Below, piece after piece: positions 9,224 through 18,522 of a DNA stretch of 64,000 bases. Made by a program: the position numbers and the translations under genes. The notes below the pieces were generated by a model. That model ran no database searches. It saw nothing but the letters and a program-made list of their open reading frames with translations, and was not told where the DNA came from. Source of the DNA: Pedobacter sp. AJM (GTDB taxonomy: Bacteria; Bacteroidota; Bacteroidia; Sphingobacteriales; Sphingobacteriaceae). Position 1 is the stretch's first letter. Every line of letters starts with the position of its first letter. The DNA is taken from NCBI RefSeq assembly GCF_002197755.1, contig NZ_NHOT01000001.1, positions 434,001 to 498,000 of the forward strand, read 5' to 3'.

Positions 9224-9263
9224 AAAAAAACCCGATGAATAGCCTTACAACTATCCATCGGGT
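9224..9263 (-). terminator. Terminator after the SusC/SusD operon
   Basis: ACCCGATGAATAG and CTATCCATCGGGT form a 13-bp stem with one mismatch. Read on the minus strand it ends in a run of seven T. It lies 20 bases behind the susD stop codon. Confidence 0.8.
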
Positions 9264-9282
9264 CGAATTTTAGATGAGAATC

Positions 9283-11151
9283 TTAGTATCCAGGATTTTG
9301 TTCAAGTAAATTATTTTTATTCACCTCATCACGGCTAAATGGCCTGAAATAAAGCTTATTGTCCCAACTGCGATTTTCCTGTGCATTTTCGGTAATTGGG
9401 GTATAAGTATAGTCGTATACCGTAGCATCATAATGGTAAGGTGCCGACATGGTTTTACCTGCCTTAAATTTACCGGTAACCTTAATATAAGTAACTTTTC
9501 TGCCTAATGTTTCTTCTGCAATTAACCAACGGCGGGTATCGTGATAACGTTGTTCCTCATAAGCCATCTCAATACGGCGTTCGTGACGGTAAGCTGTACG
9601 AAGATCTGCCTGACTGGTTGCAGTTACAGCCGGCATCCCTGCCCTGAAACGGATTCTATTTAACCAGGTAGTAGCATTGGTTAATTCTCCAAGTTCTATA
9701 CTCGCTTCAATATAATTAAATACGGCTTCGGTGTACCTGAAAAATGGCCATGGAATGGTTTGAGGTGCAGAAGCATCTACAATATTCGGATCCGGATCAA
9801 TAAATTTATGGTAGTAATAACCTGTCCAGCTGCCATTCCAGTTTTCAATTGAACTGGCCCTGGTATCTAAACCTTTAAAATCGATGACGCTGCCGTTGCT
9901 CACCAAATCATATACGCCGGTTTGAATCTGATTGGCCGGATCTACATTACCTGATGCTTTATCGCGTGGTTTCCAGCCAGCGCCATCATATAAAATGGTG
10001 GCATAAAAGCGTGGATCCCTGTTTTGATAAGGGTTTGCCTTCTGTGCCGCATTGTTCCAGCTGAATTTACTTCCGTCGCTCATTTCATAATCATCAACCA
10101 GCAAACCAATCGGGGTATTACCGGCCCAGTTATGGTAACCGTTGGGGCCATTCTGCTGTGCATGCCTGTTATTGCTCAGGGTGATGAAATATCTTCCAAA
10201 AATCAACTCTGAAGCGGCTGATGCATCAATACCTGGTGCCTTACTACCTCCGCCCATGGCGATGCTTTTAAAGTTTAATTGCCCGTCAGCAGCCGGTGCA
10301 GAAAGTGTTAGCTTATAACCTGTACCCGCATCCAACACTGCTTTTGCAGCTGTTTGAGCCAAACGATAACGCTCTGTTTGATTACCGGAAGCATAAGACA
10401 GAAAATCTAATTTCTGTGCTGGTATTCCGCTGATTTTTGCTGTAATTTTTGCCCGGTCATGAAGGTCGCTGGCCGCATAGATTAAGACCCTTGATTTTAG
10501 TGCCAGCGCGGCTAAAGCATTTGTACGGCCCTTATCTAATGTTTTGCCGGTAAGTAATTTACTGGCTTCATCACAATCTTTAACAATGAAATTAACACAC
10601 TCTTCATAGGTATTACGTTTAACATTAAAATCATCGCTCAAACCGTAGGTTTTTGTAATAATGGCTACTGAACCATAATAACGTAAGAGTTGCTGGTAAA
10701 AATAAGCCCTTAAAAAGTAAGCTTCACCCAATAGCTGATCTTTTAAACTTTGGCTGCTCAACCCGTTATCTCCGCCAGTAATTCTTTCAATGGTGATATT
10801 GCAGGCCCTTATTCTATTGTACATTTGTTTATACCCCCAGGTATCATCTACCCACCCTAAAGTAGAAGGGTTTATGGTTGCATTATTAACCAGATCAATA
10901 CCACGGGTGGGGTGTGTAAACAGGGCTTCATCTGATACCGATGCCAGCATTTGCTCAGAAAAGCCACCATTACTTAAACCATTGTAGATATCATTGACAA
11001 AGGCCTGCGCAAGCGCCGGATCTCTCCAAACCAGATCAGCAGATATTTTATCCGGTGGTGTAACATCCATAAAATCTTTTTTACAAGACATTGCAAAAAA
11101 GGTGATCAAAACTAATATATATAAAGTTTTATATTGAATTATTGCTTTCAT
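9283..11151 (-). CDS. SusD/RagB-family nutrient-binding outer-membrane lipoprotein
   Basis: A 622-residue lipoprotein. The signal peptide ends in a lipobox with Cys23 (FFAMSC), followed by the usual SusD N-terminus (KKDFMDVTPPDKIS). Tetratricopeptide-like helices occupy the N-terminal half (SLKDQLLGEAYFLRAYFYQQ), and the C-terminus carries the SusD signature YRHERRIEMAYEEQRYHDTR and NPGY. Proteins of this family sit on the SusC barrel and capture glycans or other ligands. susC is 30 bases upstream, so they form an operon. No glycosidase, sulfatase or anti-sigma factor is nearby, so the ligand is unknown. Confidence 0.93.
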   Translation of the reverse strand: MKAIIQYKTLYILVLITFFAMSCKKDFMDVTPPDKISADLVWRDPALAQAFVNDIYNGLSNGGFSEQMLASVSDEALFTHPTRGIDLVNNATINPSTLGWVDDTWGYKQMYNRIRACNITIERITGGDNGLSSQSLKDQLLGEAYFLRAYFYQQLLRYYGSVAIITKTYGLSDDFNVKRNTYEECVNFIVKDCDEASKLLTGKTLDKGRTNALAALALKSRVLIYAASDLHDRAKITAKISGIPAQKLDFLSYASGNQTERYRLAQTAAKAVLDAGTGYKLTLSAPAADGQLNFKSIAMGGGSKAPGIDASAASELIFGRYFITLSNNRHAQQNGPNGYHNWAGNTPIGLLVDDYEMSDGSKFSWNNAAQKANPYQNRDPRFYATILYDGAGWKPRDKASGNVDPANQIQTGVYDLVSNGSVIDFKGLDTRASSIENWNGSWTGYYYHKFIDPDPNIVDASAPQTIPWPFFRYTEAVFNYIEASIELGELTNATTWLNRIRFRAGMPAVTATSQADLRTAYRHERRIEMAYEEQRYHDTRRWLIAEETLGRKVTYIKVTGKFKAGKTMSAPYHYDATVYDYTYTPITENAQENRSWDNKLYFRPFSRDEVNKNNLLEQNPGY

Positions 11152-11181
11152 ATTTTTAATGATTAATGATAAACAGTATAG

Positions 11182-14100
11182 CTAAAAAGAGGCTTTAATA
11201 CCCATGTTAATTACCCTTGCCTGAGGATAATACTGTCCACTAGAGTTTGTTGATTCTGGATCCCAGACTTTAACCTTATCAAGAGTAGCCAGGTTAAGTC
11301 CGTTTGCATACACCCTTACGGCATTTAATCCAATTTTTTCTACCAGCTTGTTTGGTAAAGTATAACCCAGTTCTACATTTTTAAGCCTGATGTAATTATT
11401 GCTTCTTAACCAATAGGTATTGTTTAAGGCATTATTACTATCTGTATAATAGCTGGATCCTCTGTTTGATAAACGTGGATCTACTGAACTTGGGTGATCA
11501 ATACTCCAACGGTTCTGGTATGACCATTCTAAGAAATTTCCAATATCACCAGATTCTGTTACGCCTACAATTTGCATCCCACCGGTAGCTCCCTGAATGA
11601 GCATCGATAAGTCGAACCCTTTATATTGAAGGTTTAAATTAAAACCACCAGTAAACGTAGGCGTCCCATTCTTATCTAAACGAATTTTATCATCAGCATT
11701 AATTTTTCCATCTCCGTTAATATCTTTGAATTTCATATCTCCCGGACGCAGATTATTGGTTAATGCACTATAATTAAGCGTATTCGCGTTAATTTCCGCC
11801 TGATCTCTAAATACACCGTCATAATCATATACCAGCCAGGCATTGGTTACCCTACCTGTAGTGCGTTGCCATTCCGGAGCACCTGGTGTTTCATCCCAGA
11901 AAATAATTTTGTTTTTGGCATAACCTCCGTTTACACTTACACCAAAATTTAAGTCACCTACCTGATCATTGTAACTTAATTTAAATTCGAAACCTTTATT
12001 ATTTACCTTCCCTAAATTTACAGGAGGCAACTGATCCGTAATCCCCGAACTTTCTGGAACGGAGCTACCACGACTAATTAAAATATTTGTTCTTTTGTTG
12101 TAGAAATAGTCAAACTCCAGTGCTAATTTATTATCCAAGAAAGAGGCGTCTAAACCAATGTTGGTGTTATTCGCAACTTCCCATCCAAAATTTAAATTCG
12201 GAACCTTACCTTCATAAATGGATTTGGTTACTGCATCATTTAAAATATAACTTCCAAAGTTCATTAAACTTAAATACTGATACTCTTGCAGTACATCACC
12301 AAAATAGGCTTCCGCACCCATCTGACCATATGAAGCCCTTATTTTTAAGTTGTTAATGAAGCTGACATTGTTTTTAAAAAAATCTTCTTCTGATAAACGC
12401 CAGCCCACTGATACGCCAGGAAAGAAACCAAACCGCCTGTTGGTTGGAAAAATATAAGAACCATCTACGCGCCAAAGAAACTCAGCCAGGTATTTTTCTT
12501 TATAGTTGTATCCCGCTCTTCCAAAATAACTTAAACGTGCCCTGTTATATAAATTATTAGGATCACCAGGGTTGTTACCCAATGATTGCTCTCTCTCATC
12601 GCCGCCTAATAATTGCTCAATAGCTGATGATAGAAAATATCTTCTGAAAGCTGTAAAACCATCATTAGCAACTTGTTCTCTTGTGGTACCAGCCATTAAA
12701 CCAATGGTATGTTCGCCTATTTTTTTATCATAGTTAATCATTCCGGTTAAGTTAGTCGCCAGCTGCCCACCTGCGGTTTCTCTAAGCCTTGGATCGGTAT
12801 ACTGAGAACGTACCGATCCGGTTAAAACCGGTGTTACCCCATCTGCCTCGAATGTTTTCTTATCCCAATCATAAAGGGTCCATGGCAATTGCCAGTTTTT
12901 CTGCCGTCCGGAATATTTATCAATGGCAGCCGTTCCGGTTACTTTTAAGCCCTCTACTCCAGGTATTTTAACCTCTACCTTACCGGTAGTCTGGAAGTAA
13001 TCTCTCACATCCTTGTTGTAACCGGTTAAATCGGTAGTAGAAACCACCGGGTTATAGCCATACTCAATATCTCTGCCCGGTAATCCGTTTGGCCATATGG
13101 CAATTTCAGTTGGCCTTCCCCGCATTAAAAATCTAAAGATATCTCCCGCACCAACTGTTGGAAAATTACGGTCTTCCTCTCTGGCAGTTACACCTAATGT
13201 AGTAGTAATGTATTTATTCAATTTTGCTTCCAGGTTAAAACGCATATCGTATTGCTTATAACCTGTGGCAGAATTCTTATAATAGCCATCCTGATTAAGA
13301 TAACCTAAGGAAACCAGGTATTTTACATTTTCAGTACCGCCGTTGATCTGAACATTATGCCTTTGTTGCGGAGACCATTTTTGAAATGTAGTATCAAACC
13401 AATCAGTATTTGGGTAACGTAATGGATCTGAACCATCACCAAATTTTCGGATCTCATCAGGCTTATACGTAGCATTGATGGTTTTCCCTGCAGTTGATTG
13501 ATAAGTACCCGTTGATTTAAAACTATTCCAGGCCGCCGACCATTCATTTGGATTAAGGTCAGAACCAAAAATATTGAGTTCATTTAGTATTTCAGCATAT
13601 TGAGTGGAATTGGCCATTTTTGGAATCCGTGTAGGCTGTTGCAGGCCATAGCTAAAATCATAAGAAAACTGAGGTTTCCCTGATTTCCCTAACCTGGTGG
13701 TGATGAGGATTACCCCATTTGCTGCCTGTGAACCATAAATAGCGGCAGAAGCATCCTTCAACACGGATACACTTTCAATATCGTTTGGATTAATCCTTTC
13801 AATTCCACCCGCACGGTTAGGAATTCCATCAATTACAATCAGGGCATTGTTATTCCCAAGGGAATTAATACCACGAATCCGGATCGTGGATCCGTCGTAA
13901 CCAGGCTCACCACTACCTTGCAGAGCCGTTACACCGGGTAAACGTCCGGCCAATGAATTAGATAAATTTACAGACGATGATTTGGCCAGTTCTGTACCTT
14001 TTACAGATGCCACAGCACCGGAAACAACAGCTTTCTTTTGTGTGCCGTAACCTACTACAATTACTTCGGATAAGTTCTGATTATTTTCCAGTAAACGAAC

Positions 14101-14451
14101 GGTAATACTGGTTTGATTTTTAACCTGCACTTCCTGATCGGTATAACCTACGTAGCTAAAGATCAAGGTAGCATCTTCAGGAACTTTTATACTAAATTTA
14201 CCGGTGCCATCTGTTACCGTAGCTGCTGTACCTCCCTTTAGTTTGACACTTACACCTGGGATAGGTCCTTTGGCATCATTCACCTGCCCTTTCACTACAA
14301 TATCCTGTAGTAAAGGCTTGTAAAGGTAGAGACGTTTTTTTTCCGGTAATGTCTCAGCAGAAAAAGTCATAAATGGTGAAAAAACGAAACAGCTACCATA
14401 CGCAAGAAACATGCTTTTTCTGGCAAAATTCTTCCATAGATTTTTTTTCAT
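11182..14451 (-). CDS. SusC/RagA-family TonB-linked outer-membrane protein
   Basis: A 1089-residue barrel protein. It has a signal region (1-31), a carboxypeptidase-like domain (about 50-120, GQVNDAKGPIPGVSV), the SusC signature EVIVVGYGTQKKAVVSGAV (about 129-147), a plug with IRIRGINSLGNNNALIVIDG, and a long beta-barrel. SusC proteins import what SusD captures, driven by TonB. A STN secretin-like domain is lacking, so signalling to an anti-sigma factor is not expected. It is the first gene of a two-gene operon with susD. It is an orphan pair: no catabolic genes are attached. Confidence 0.93.
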   Translation of the reverse strand: MKKNLWKNFARKSMFLAYGSCFVFSPFMTFSAETLPEKKRLYLYKPLLQDIVVKGQVNDAKGPIPGVSVKLKGGTAATVTDGTGKFSIKVPEDATLIFSYVGYTDQEVQVKNQTSITVRLLENNQNLSEVIVVGYGTQKKAVVSGAVASVKGTELAKSSSVNLSNSLAGRLPGVTALQGSGEPGYDGSTIRIRGINSLGNNNALIVIDGIPNRAGGIERINPNDIESVSVLKDASAAIYGSQAANGVILITTRLGKSGKPQFSYDFSYGLQQPTRIPKMANSTQYAEILNELNIFGSDLNPNEWSAAWNSFKSTGTYQSTAGKTINATYKPDEIRKFGDGSDPLRYPNTDWFDTTFQKWSPQQRHNVQINGGTENVKYLVSLGYLNQDGYYKNSATGYKQYDMRFNLEAKLNKYITTTLGVTAREEDRNFPTVGAGDIFRFLMRGRPTEIAIWPNGLPGRDIEYGYNPVVSTTDLTGYNKDVRDYFQTTGKVEVKIPGVEGLKVTGTAAIDKYSGRQKNWQLPWTLYDWDKKTFEADGVTPVLTGSVRSQYTDPRLRETAGGQLATNLTGMINYDKKIGEHTIGLMAGTTREQVANDGFTAFRRYFLSSAIEQLLGGDEREQSLGNNPGDPNNLYNRARLSYFGRAGYNYKEKYLAEFLWRVDGSYIFPTNRRFGFFPGVSVGWRLSEEDFFKNNVSFINNLKIRASYGQMGAEAYFGDVLQEYQYLSLMNFGSYILNDAVTKSIYEGKVPNLNFGWEVANNTNIGLDASFLDNKLALEFDYFYNKRTNILISRGSSVPESSGITDQLPPVNLGKVNNKGFEFKLSYNDQVGDLNFGVSVNGGYAKNKIIFWDETPGAPEWQRTTGRVTNAWLVYDYDGVFRDQAEINANTLNYSALTNNLRPGDMKFKDINGDGKINADDKIRLDKNGTPTFTGGFNLNLQYKGFDLSMLIQGATGGMQIVGVTESGDIGNFLEWSYQNRWSIDHPSSVDPRLSNRGSSYYTDSNNALNNTYWLRSNNYIRLKNVELGYTLPNKLVEKIGLNAVRVYANGLNLATLDKVKVWDPESTNSSGQYYPQARVINMGIKASF

Positions 14452-14881
14452 GGGATTTGATTTATTTGGTTAGGGAATAGTTACAATGCAATCTAATATG
14501 AATGATTTGTTAATAAGCAAATGCCATTCATGACTAATTGATATAATTACTTACACCACACCACCAAAAAAATAAGCCCCCTTATAGAATTATATCAATC
14601 ATCATTCAACCATATGATTTATTTGCAGACAGCTTTACACTGTATTTGGGTAGAAAAACTGATACATACCGAAGCAACTGTATCATATTCCCGACTAATA
14701 GTTCATATCTGGTTTTAACGCAAGGTAAACATATTATATATTAAATCGGAAAAGTAAGCGTAACTATTTTGCGAAAAAAATGAGATTGAAAGATACTTTC
14801 ATTCAACTGCCAAACTAATCATACACAGACTTTTAATTATGTATAAAGCCTTAAGAAATGATGATAAGTATTAATAACTGA
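14452..14881. other. Intergenic region upstream of susC
   Basis: 430 AT-rich bases between the susC start and the recG stop. No open frame, repeat or strong hairpin is visible. It must hold the susC promoter, but I could not find a convincing pair of -33 and -7 elements. Confidence 0.4.
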
Positions 14882-16987
14882 TCAACTAATCTTATCAAAA
14901 GAAATGCCCTTTTCCAACTTATTCAGGTGAGTTTTCAGAATAGCATTTTCTGGCTTTTCCAGTTTTGGATCAGCTTCAAAAATTTCGATTACGGTATTTC
15001 TGGCTTCGGCTAATATAACTTGATCGGTTGCCAGATCAGCCAGTTTCAGATCGAGTACGCCACTTTGCTGCGTACCGGTAATATCACCAGGTCCCCGAAG
15101 TTGTAAATCAATTTCTGAAATTTCGAAACCATTATTGGTTCTCACCATGGTTTCCAACCTGACCTTACCTTCTTTACTGAGTTTATTACCACTCATTAAA
15201 ATACAGAAAGATTGCTCCGCACCGCGTCCTACACGGCCACGCAACTGATGCAACTGAGAAAGCCCGAAGCGCTCCGCATTTTCAATTACCATAACCGATG
15301 CATTTGGTACATTCACACCTACTTCGATAACTGTAGTAGCGACCATGATCTGACTTTTACCCTCAATAAATTGCTGCATCTCAAATTGCTTGTCGGCATT
15401 GGGCATTTGCCCGTGTACAATGCTAATCTGGTAATCCGGACGCGGAAACTGATAACTTAATTGCTCGATCCCGGCTTCCAGATGTAACAAATCAAGTTTT
15501 TCACTTTCTTTAATCAGCGGGTAAACAATATATACCTGCCGGCCCTTTGCAATCTCCTGCTTCATAAATCCAAACATGCGGAGCCGCTGCCCTTCAAACA
15601 AATGCCTTGTTTCTATAGGTTTTCTACCCGCCGGAAGCTCGTCAATAATCGAAACATCCAGGTCGCCGTATAAGGTCATGGCCAGCGTACGCGGTATAGG
15701 CGTAGCCGTCATCACTAAAATATGTGGTGGGATAACATTCTTACGCCAAAGTTTAGCGCGTTGTTCTACCCCGAAACGATGCTGCTCATCAATCACCACT
15801 AAGCCTAAATTACTGAACTTAACCTTGTCTTCAATTAAAGCATGTGTACCAATTAAGATATCAATTTCGCCATTTTCCAGCTGCTCATGTAGAATGGTTC
15901 GCTCTTTCTTTCTGGTATTTCCGGTGAGGATAGCCACCTTAACCAGATCATCTGTTACCAGTTCGGTAACAGATGCATAATGCTGACGGGCGAGGATTTC
16001 TGTTGGCGCCATCATACAGGCCTGATAACCATTATCATTTGCCAGAAGCATGCTCATCAGTGCAACAGCGGTTTTTCCGCTGCCCACATCGCCCTGAACA
16101 AGCCGGTTCATCTGAACGGCCCTTTGCGTATCTAAGCGAATCTCTTTAACTACTCTTTTTTGCGCATTGGTAAGTTCAAAAGGCAAAAACTCTTTATAAA
16201 ACCGGTTTACCTTTTCTCCAACTTTATCAAAACGGGCACCCTTAAATTTCAACTGCCGAAGTTGCTTATTATGCAATAACTGGAGCTGGATAAAAAATAA
16301 TTCCTCAAACTTTAACCGCCTTTCCGCATCATTTAATTCCTGCTGGTTTTTGGGGAAATGGATATTCAGCAATGCCCTTTTTTTATCAGTCAGTTGATAT
16401 TTATCGATGATATATGCCGGTAAGTTTTCCTGAACCTGAGGGATCACCTGATCCAGCAGTCCGGCAATCAGCCTTTGGATACCTTTAGAGTCAAGTGTGA
16501 ATTTTTTGAGCTTTTCCGTAGAGTGATAAACGGGTTGTAAAGTCAGATTGCCTCTTCCGGCAGGTTTATGCTGATACAGCTCCATTTCGGGATGCGAAAT
16601 GCTGAATGTTCCATTGAAGAGAGTTGGCTTGCCGAAAGCAACATAAGCTGTACCCACTATAATATTTTCATCTACCCATTTTAAACTCTGAAACCAAACC
16701 AGTTCCATAATCCCGGTTTCATCTTTAAAGGCTGCCACAATCCGTTTGGCCCGTTTATCACCAATTACCTTTTTATGAATCACCCGACCAATAATCTGAA
16801 TATAGGATGAGTCGGGGCTAAGCTGATTGATTTTAAAATACTTGGTACGGTCAATGTAGCGAAAAGGATAGTGCGACAGCATGTCCCGAAAAGTAAACAG
16901 ACCCAGGTCTTTTTTCAAAACATCTGCCCGACTAGGCCCTACGCCTTTTATAAACTCAACAGGTGTATCTAAAATCGGATTCGACAA
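14882..16987 (-). CDS. recG: ATP-dependent DNA helicase RecG
   Basis: A 701-residue superfamily 2 helicase that remodels stalled replication forks and Holliday junctions. The N-terminal wedge/OB-fold region (about 1-220) starts with a helix-hairpin-like PVEFIKGVGPSRADVLKK. The helicase core follows: Walker A GDVGSGKT (about 299), DEQH box VIDEQHRFG (about 397), motif III MTATPIPRTLAMT, and the C-terminal domain with QLRGRVGRG. The length fits the family. The EamA gene ends upstream at 16993, five bases before this start, so it may share that transcript. Confidence 0.95.
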   Translation of the reverse strand: MSNPILDTPVEFIKGVGPSRADVLKKDLGLFTFRDMLSHYPFRYIDRTKYFKINQLSPDSSYIQIIGRVIHKKVIGDKRAKRIVAAFKDETGIMELVWFQSLKWVDENIIVGTAYVAFGKPTLFNGTFSISHPEMELYQHKPAGRGNLTLQPVYHSTEKLKKFTLDSKGIQRLIAGLLDQVIPQVQENLPAYIIDKYQLTDKKRALLNIHFPKNQQELNDAERRLKFEELFFIQLQLLHNKQLRQLKFKGARFDKVGEKVNRFYKEFLPFELTNAQKRVVKEIRLDTQRAVQMNRLVQGDVGSGKTAVALMSMLLANDNGYQACMMAPTEILARQHYASVTELVTDDLVKVAILTGNTRKKERTILHEQLENGEIDILIGTHALIEDKVKFSNLGLVVIDEQHRFGVEQRAKLWRKNVIPPHILVMTATPIPRTLAMTLYGDLDVSIIDELPAGRKPIETRHLFEGQRLRMFGFMKQEIAKGRQVYIVYPLIKESEKLDLLHLEAGIEQLSYQFPRPDYQISIVHGQMPNADKQFEMQQFIEGKSQIMVATTVIEVGVNVPNASVMVIENAERFGLSQLHQLRGRVGRGAEQSFCILMSGNKLSKEGKVRLETMVRTNNGFEISEIDLQLRGPGDITGTQQSGVLDLKLADLATDQVILAEARNTVIEIFEADPKLEKPENAILKTHLNKLEKGISFDKIS

Positions 16988-16992
16988 AACTT

Positions 16993-17895
16993 TTATACTT
17001 TTTTAGCCATCATGCCCTTTAACAAATGTGCATTAAAAATAACAATCGATAAGAGTAAAAGCAAATAGGCAAAGAGCTGGTGAACATCAATATCTTCTTT
17101 AAAATAAGCAAATGCCACAGCAAACGCAACGATGGGATTAAGATAGATTAAAATACCAAGCGCAGACGATGGCATCCCCACAAGTGCATAGGCATTCAAA
17201 AACAGCGGGATAATGGTAAATACGATTGCAATAAGAAAGATATGTAACCAAAAAGATGTTGCAACCGGAAAAGGAGCTGAACTTGTGAAATATAGCGGTA
17301 AAATGATCAGACCTGATAAGATCAGCTGGATGCCTAATAAATTAAACTTATCTACATCCTTAATCACTTTCAGCAAGATAATATAAAAGACATAAAATGA
17401 GGCAATTAATATGGCCCATAAAACTTCATGAACAGAGCCTGTTGCCAACAGGATGATGCTGATCAGCGCAACTCCAAGTGCAATCACCTTAATTCTGCTG
17501 AGTTGCTCCTTTAGCAGGATAAAACCACAAAGTGCTGTAATAAGCGGGCAAACCATATAGGCAAATGCGGCTGCCTTTAAGCTTACGCTGTTTACTGCAT
17601 AAATATAAGTAAACCAATTACCGGTAATGAGCACAGCAGAAAGAACGGTCAAGAGTAATAATCTGCGTTGTTTAGCAGATGGCAGCGCTTTGAAATGCAA
17701 GTAATCTTTTTGCAGGTTTTCTCGTCTAAAAAGTAAAATACTGGCCCATACTACAATGACAGATACAAATATCCTGTAGTATAAGATTTCCTGCGGAGGA
17801 AATGCTTTCAGGTTGCGAAGTGGAATAGACATTGTTCCCCATATGATATAAGGAACAATACCTGCTATAAAAAATCTGCTTTTGCCTTTTTCCAA
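16993..17895 (-). CDS. EamA/RarD-like DMT-superfamily transporter
   Basis: A 300-residue inner-membrane protein with about ten hydrophobic helices in two EamA repeats (about 10-140 and 155-290), each ending in a short positive loop. The N-terminus GIVPYIIWGTMSIPLRNL resembles RarD-type permeases. Such proteins move small metabolites; the substrate is not known. The start is a TTG that directly follows the ridA stop (TAA-TTG), suggesting translational coupling. The next methionine is 20 residues in and would cut into the first helix. Confidence 0.8.
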   Translation of the reverse strand: MEKGKSRFFIAGIVPYIIWGTMSIPLRNLKAFPPQEILYYRIFVSVIVVWASILLFRRENLQKDYLHFKALPSAKQRRLLLLTVLSAVLITGNWFTYIYAVNSVSLKAAAFAYMVCPLITALCGFILLKEQLSRIKVIALGVALISIILLATGSVHEVLWAILIASFYVFYIILLKVIKDVDKFNLLGIQLILSGLIILPLYFTSSAPFPVATSFWLHIFLIAIVFTIIPLFLNAYALVGMPSSALGILIYLNPIVAFAVAFAYFKEDIDVHQLFAYLLLLLSIVIFNAHLLKGMMAKKV

Positions 17896-18276
17896 TTATC
17901 CTGCGATGGCAATGACTGAGATTTCTACATTTACATTTTTAGGCAATACCGATACCTGTACCGTTTCACGCGCAGGAAAATCTGCTGTAAAATATTGACC
18001 ATAAATTTCGTTTACCTGTGCAAAGGTACCCATATCACTTAAGAAGATGGTTGATTTAACTACATGATCGAAAGTTAATCCTGCTTCTAATAAAACAGCT
18101 TTAAGATTCCGCATGACCTGATGGGTTTCCTCCTCCATATTTCCAATGTTTAATTCACCGTTTTCAGGGTTAATGGCAACCTGGCCGGAAACAAAGAGAA
18201 AGTTTCCTGCTTTTACGGCCTGGCTGTATGGCCCGATTGGTGCAGGCGCATTAGTTGTGGTAATAATTTGTTTCAT
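17896..18276 (-). CDS. ridA: RidA family enamine/imine deaminase
   Basis: A 126-residue protein of the YjgF/YER057c/UK114 (Rid) family. It contains NAPAPIGPYSQAVKAG, FVSGQVAINPENGEL and the C-terminal ARETVQVSVLPKNVNVEISVIA, with the conserved arginine (in ARETVQV) that binds the substrate carboxylate. RidA hydrolyses reactive 2-aminoacrylate and related enamines made by PLP enzymes. It abuts the EamA gene downstream with no spacing. A tiny membrane-protein gene ends ten bases upstream on the same strand. Confidence 0.92.
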   Translation of the reverse strand: MKQIITTTNAPAPIGPYSQAVKAGNFLFVSGQVAINPENGELNIGNMEEETHQVMRNLKAVLLEAGLTFDHVVKSTIFLSDMGTFAQVNEIYGQYFTADFPARETVQVSVLPKNVNVEISVIAIAG

Positions 18277-18285
18277 AAAATAGAT

Positions 18286-18423
18286 TTATTTAGCAAGCCA
18301 TTGTATAAGCTTGTAGATGATCCCTGCAAGAAAGATGATAATGGCCAATGCATTAATAAAATGCATAATCCTGATGTTAATATTATCAGGTCGGTTTGGA
18401 TCTTTTTTACGGAAGAAGTACAT
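18286..18423 (-). CDS. 45-residue membrane protein of unknown function
   Basis: A short frame just upstream of ridA encodes 45 residues. A charged N-terminus (MYFFRKKDPNRPDN) is followed by one hydrophobic helix (HFINALAIIIFLAGIIYKLIQW, about 21-42) and a lysine end. Small single-helix proteins of this form (DUF6728-like) occur in Bacteroidota, but I cannot confirm the family. It starts at an ATG and the stop lies nine bases before the ridA start, so membership of a ridA-EamA-recG transcript is likely. It could be chance, but the composition looks coding. Confidence 0.55.
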   Translation of the reverse strand: MYFFRKKDPNRPDNINIRIMHFINALAIIIFLAGIIYKLIQWLAK

Positions 18424-18470
18424 CACACAAACTTAATTAAAAAGCCTAACATCAAAAACTAAAAGGCACA

Positions 18471-18504
18471 AAAAAAGTCCCGATGCAAATCGGGACTTTT
18501 TTTT
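18471..18504 (-). terminator. Terminator after ompA
   Basis: The stem GTCCCGAT/ATCGGGAC sits around a GCAA loop, with A-tracts on the left and eight T on the right, so it can work in both directions. It lies 19 bases behind the OmpA-family stop and in front of the small membrane gene. Confidence 0.85.
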
Positions 18505-18522
18505 AAACTTTATATTGAAAGA

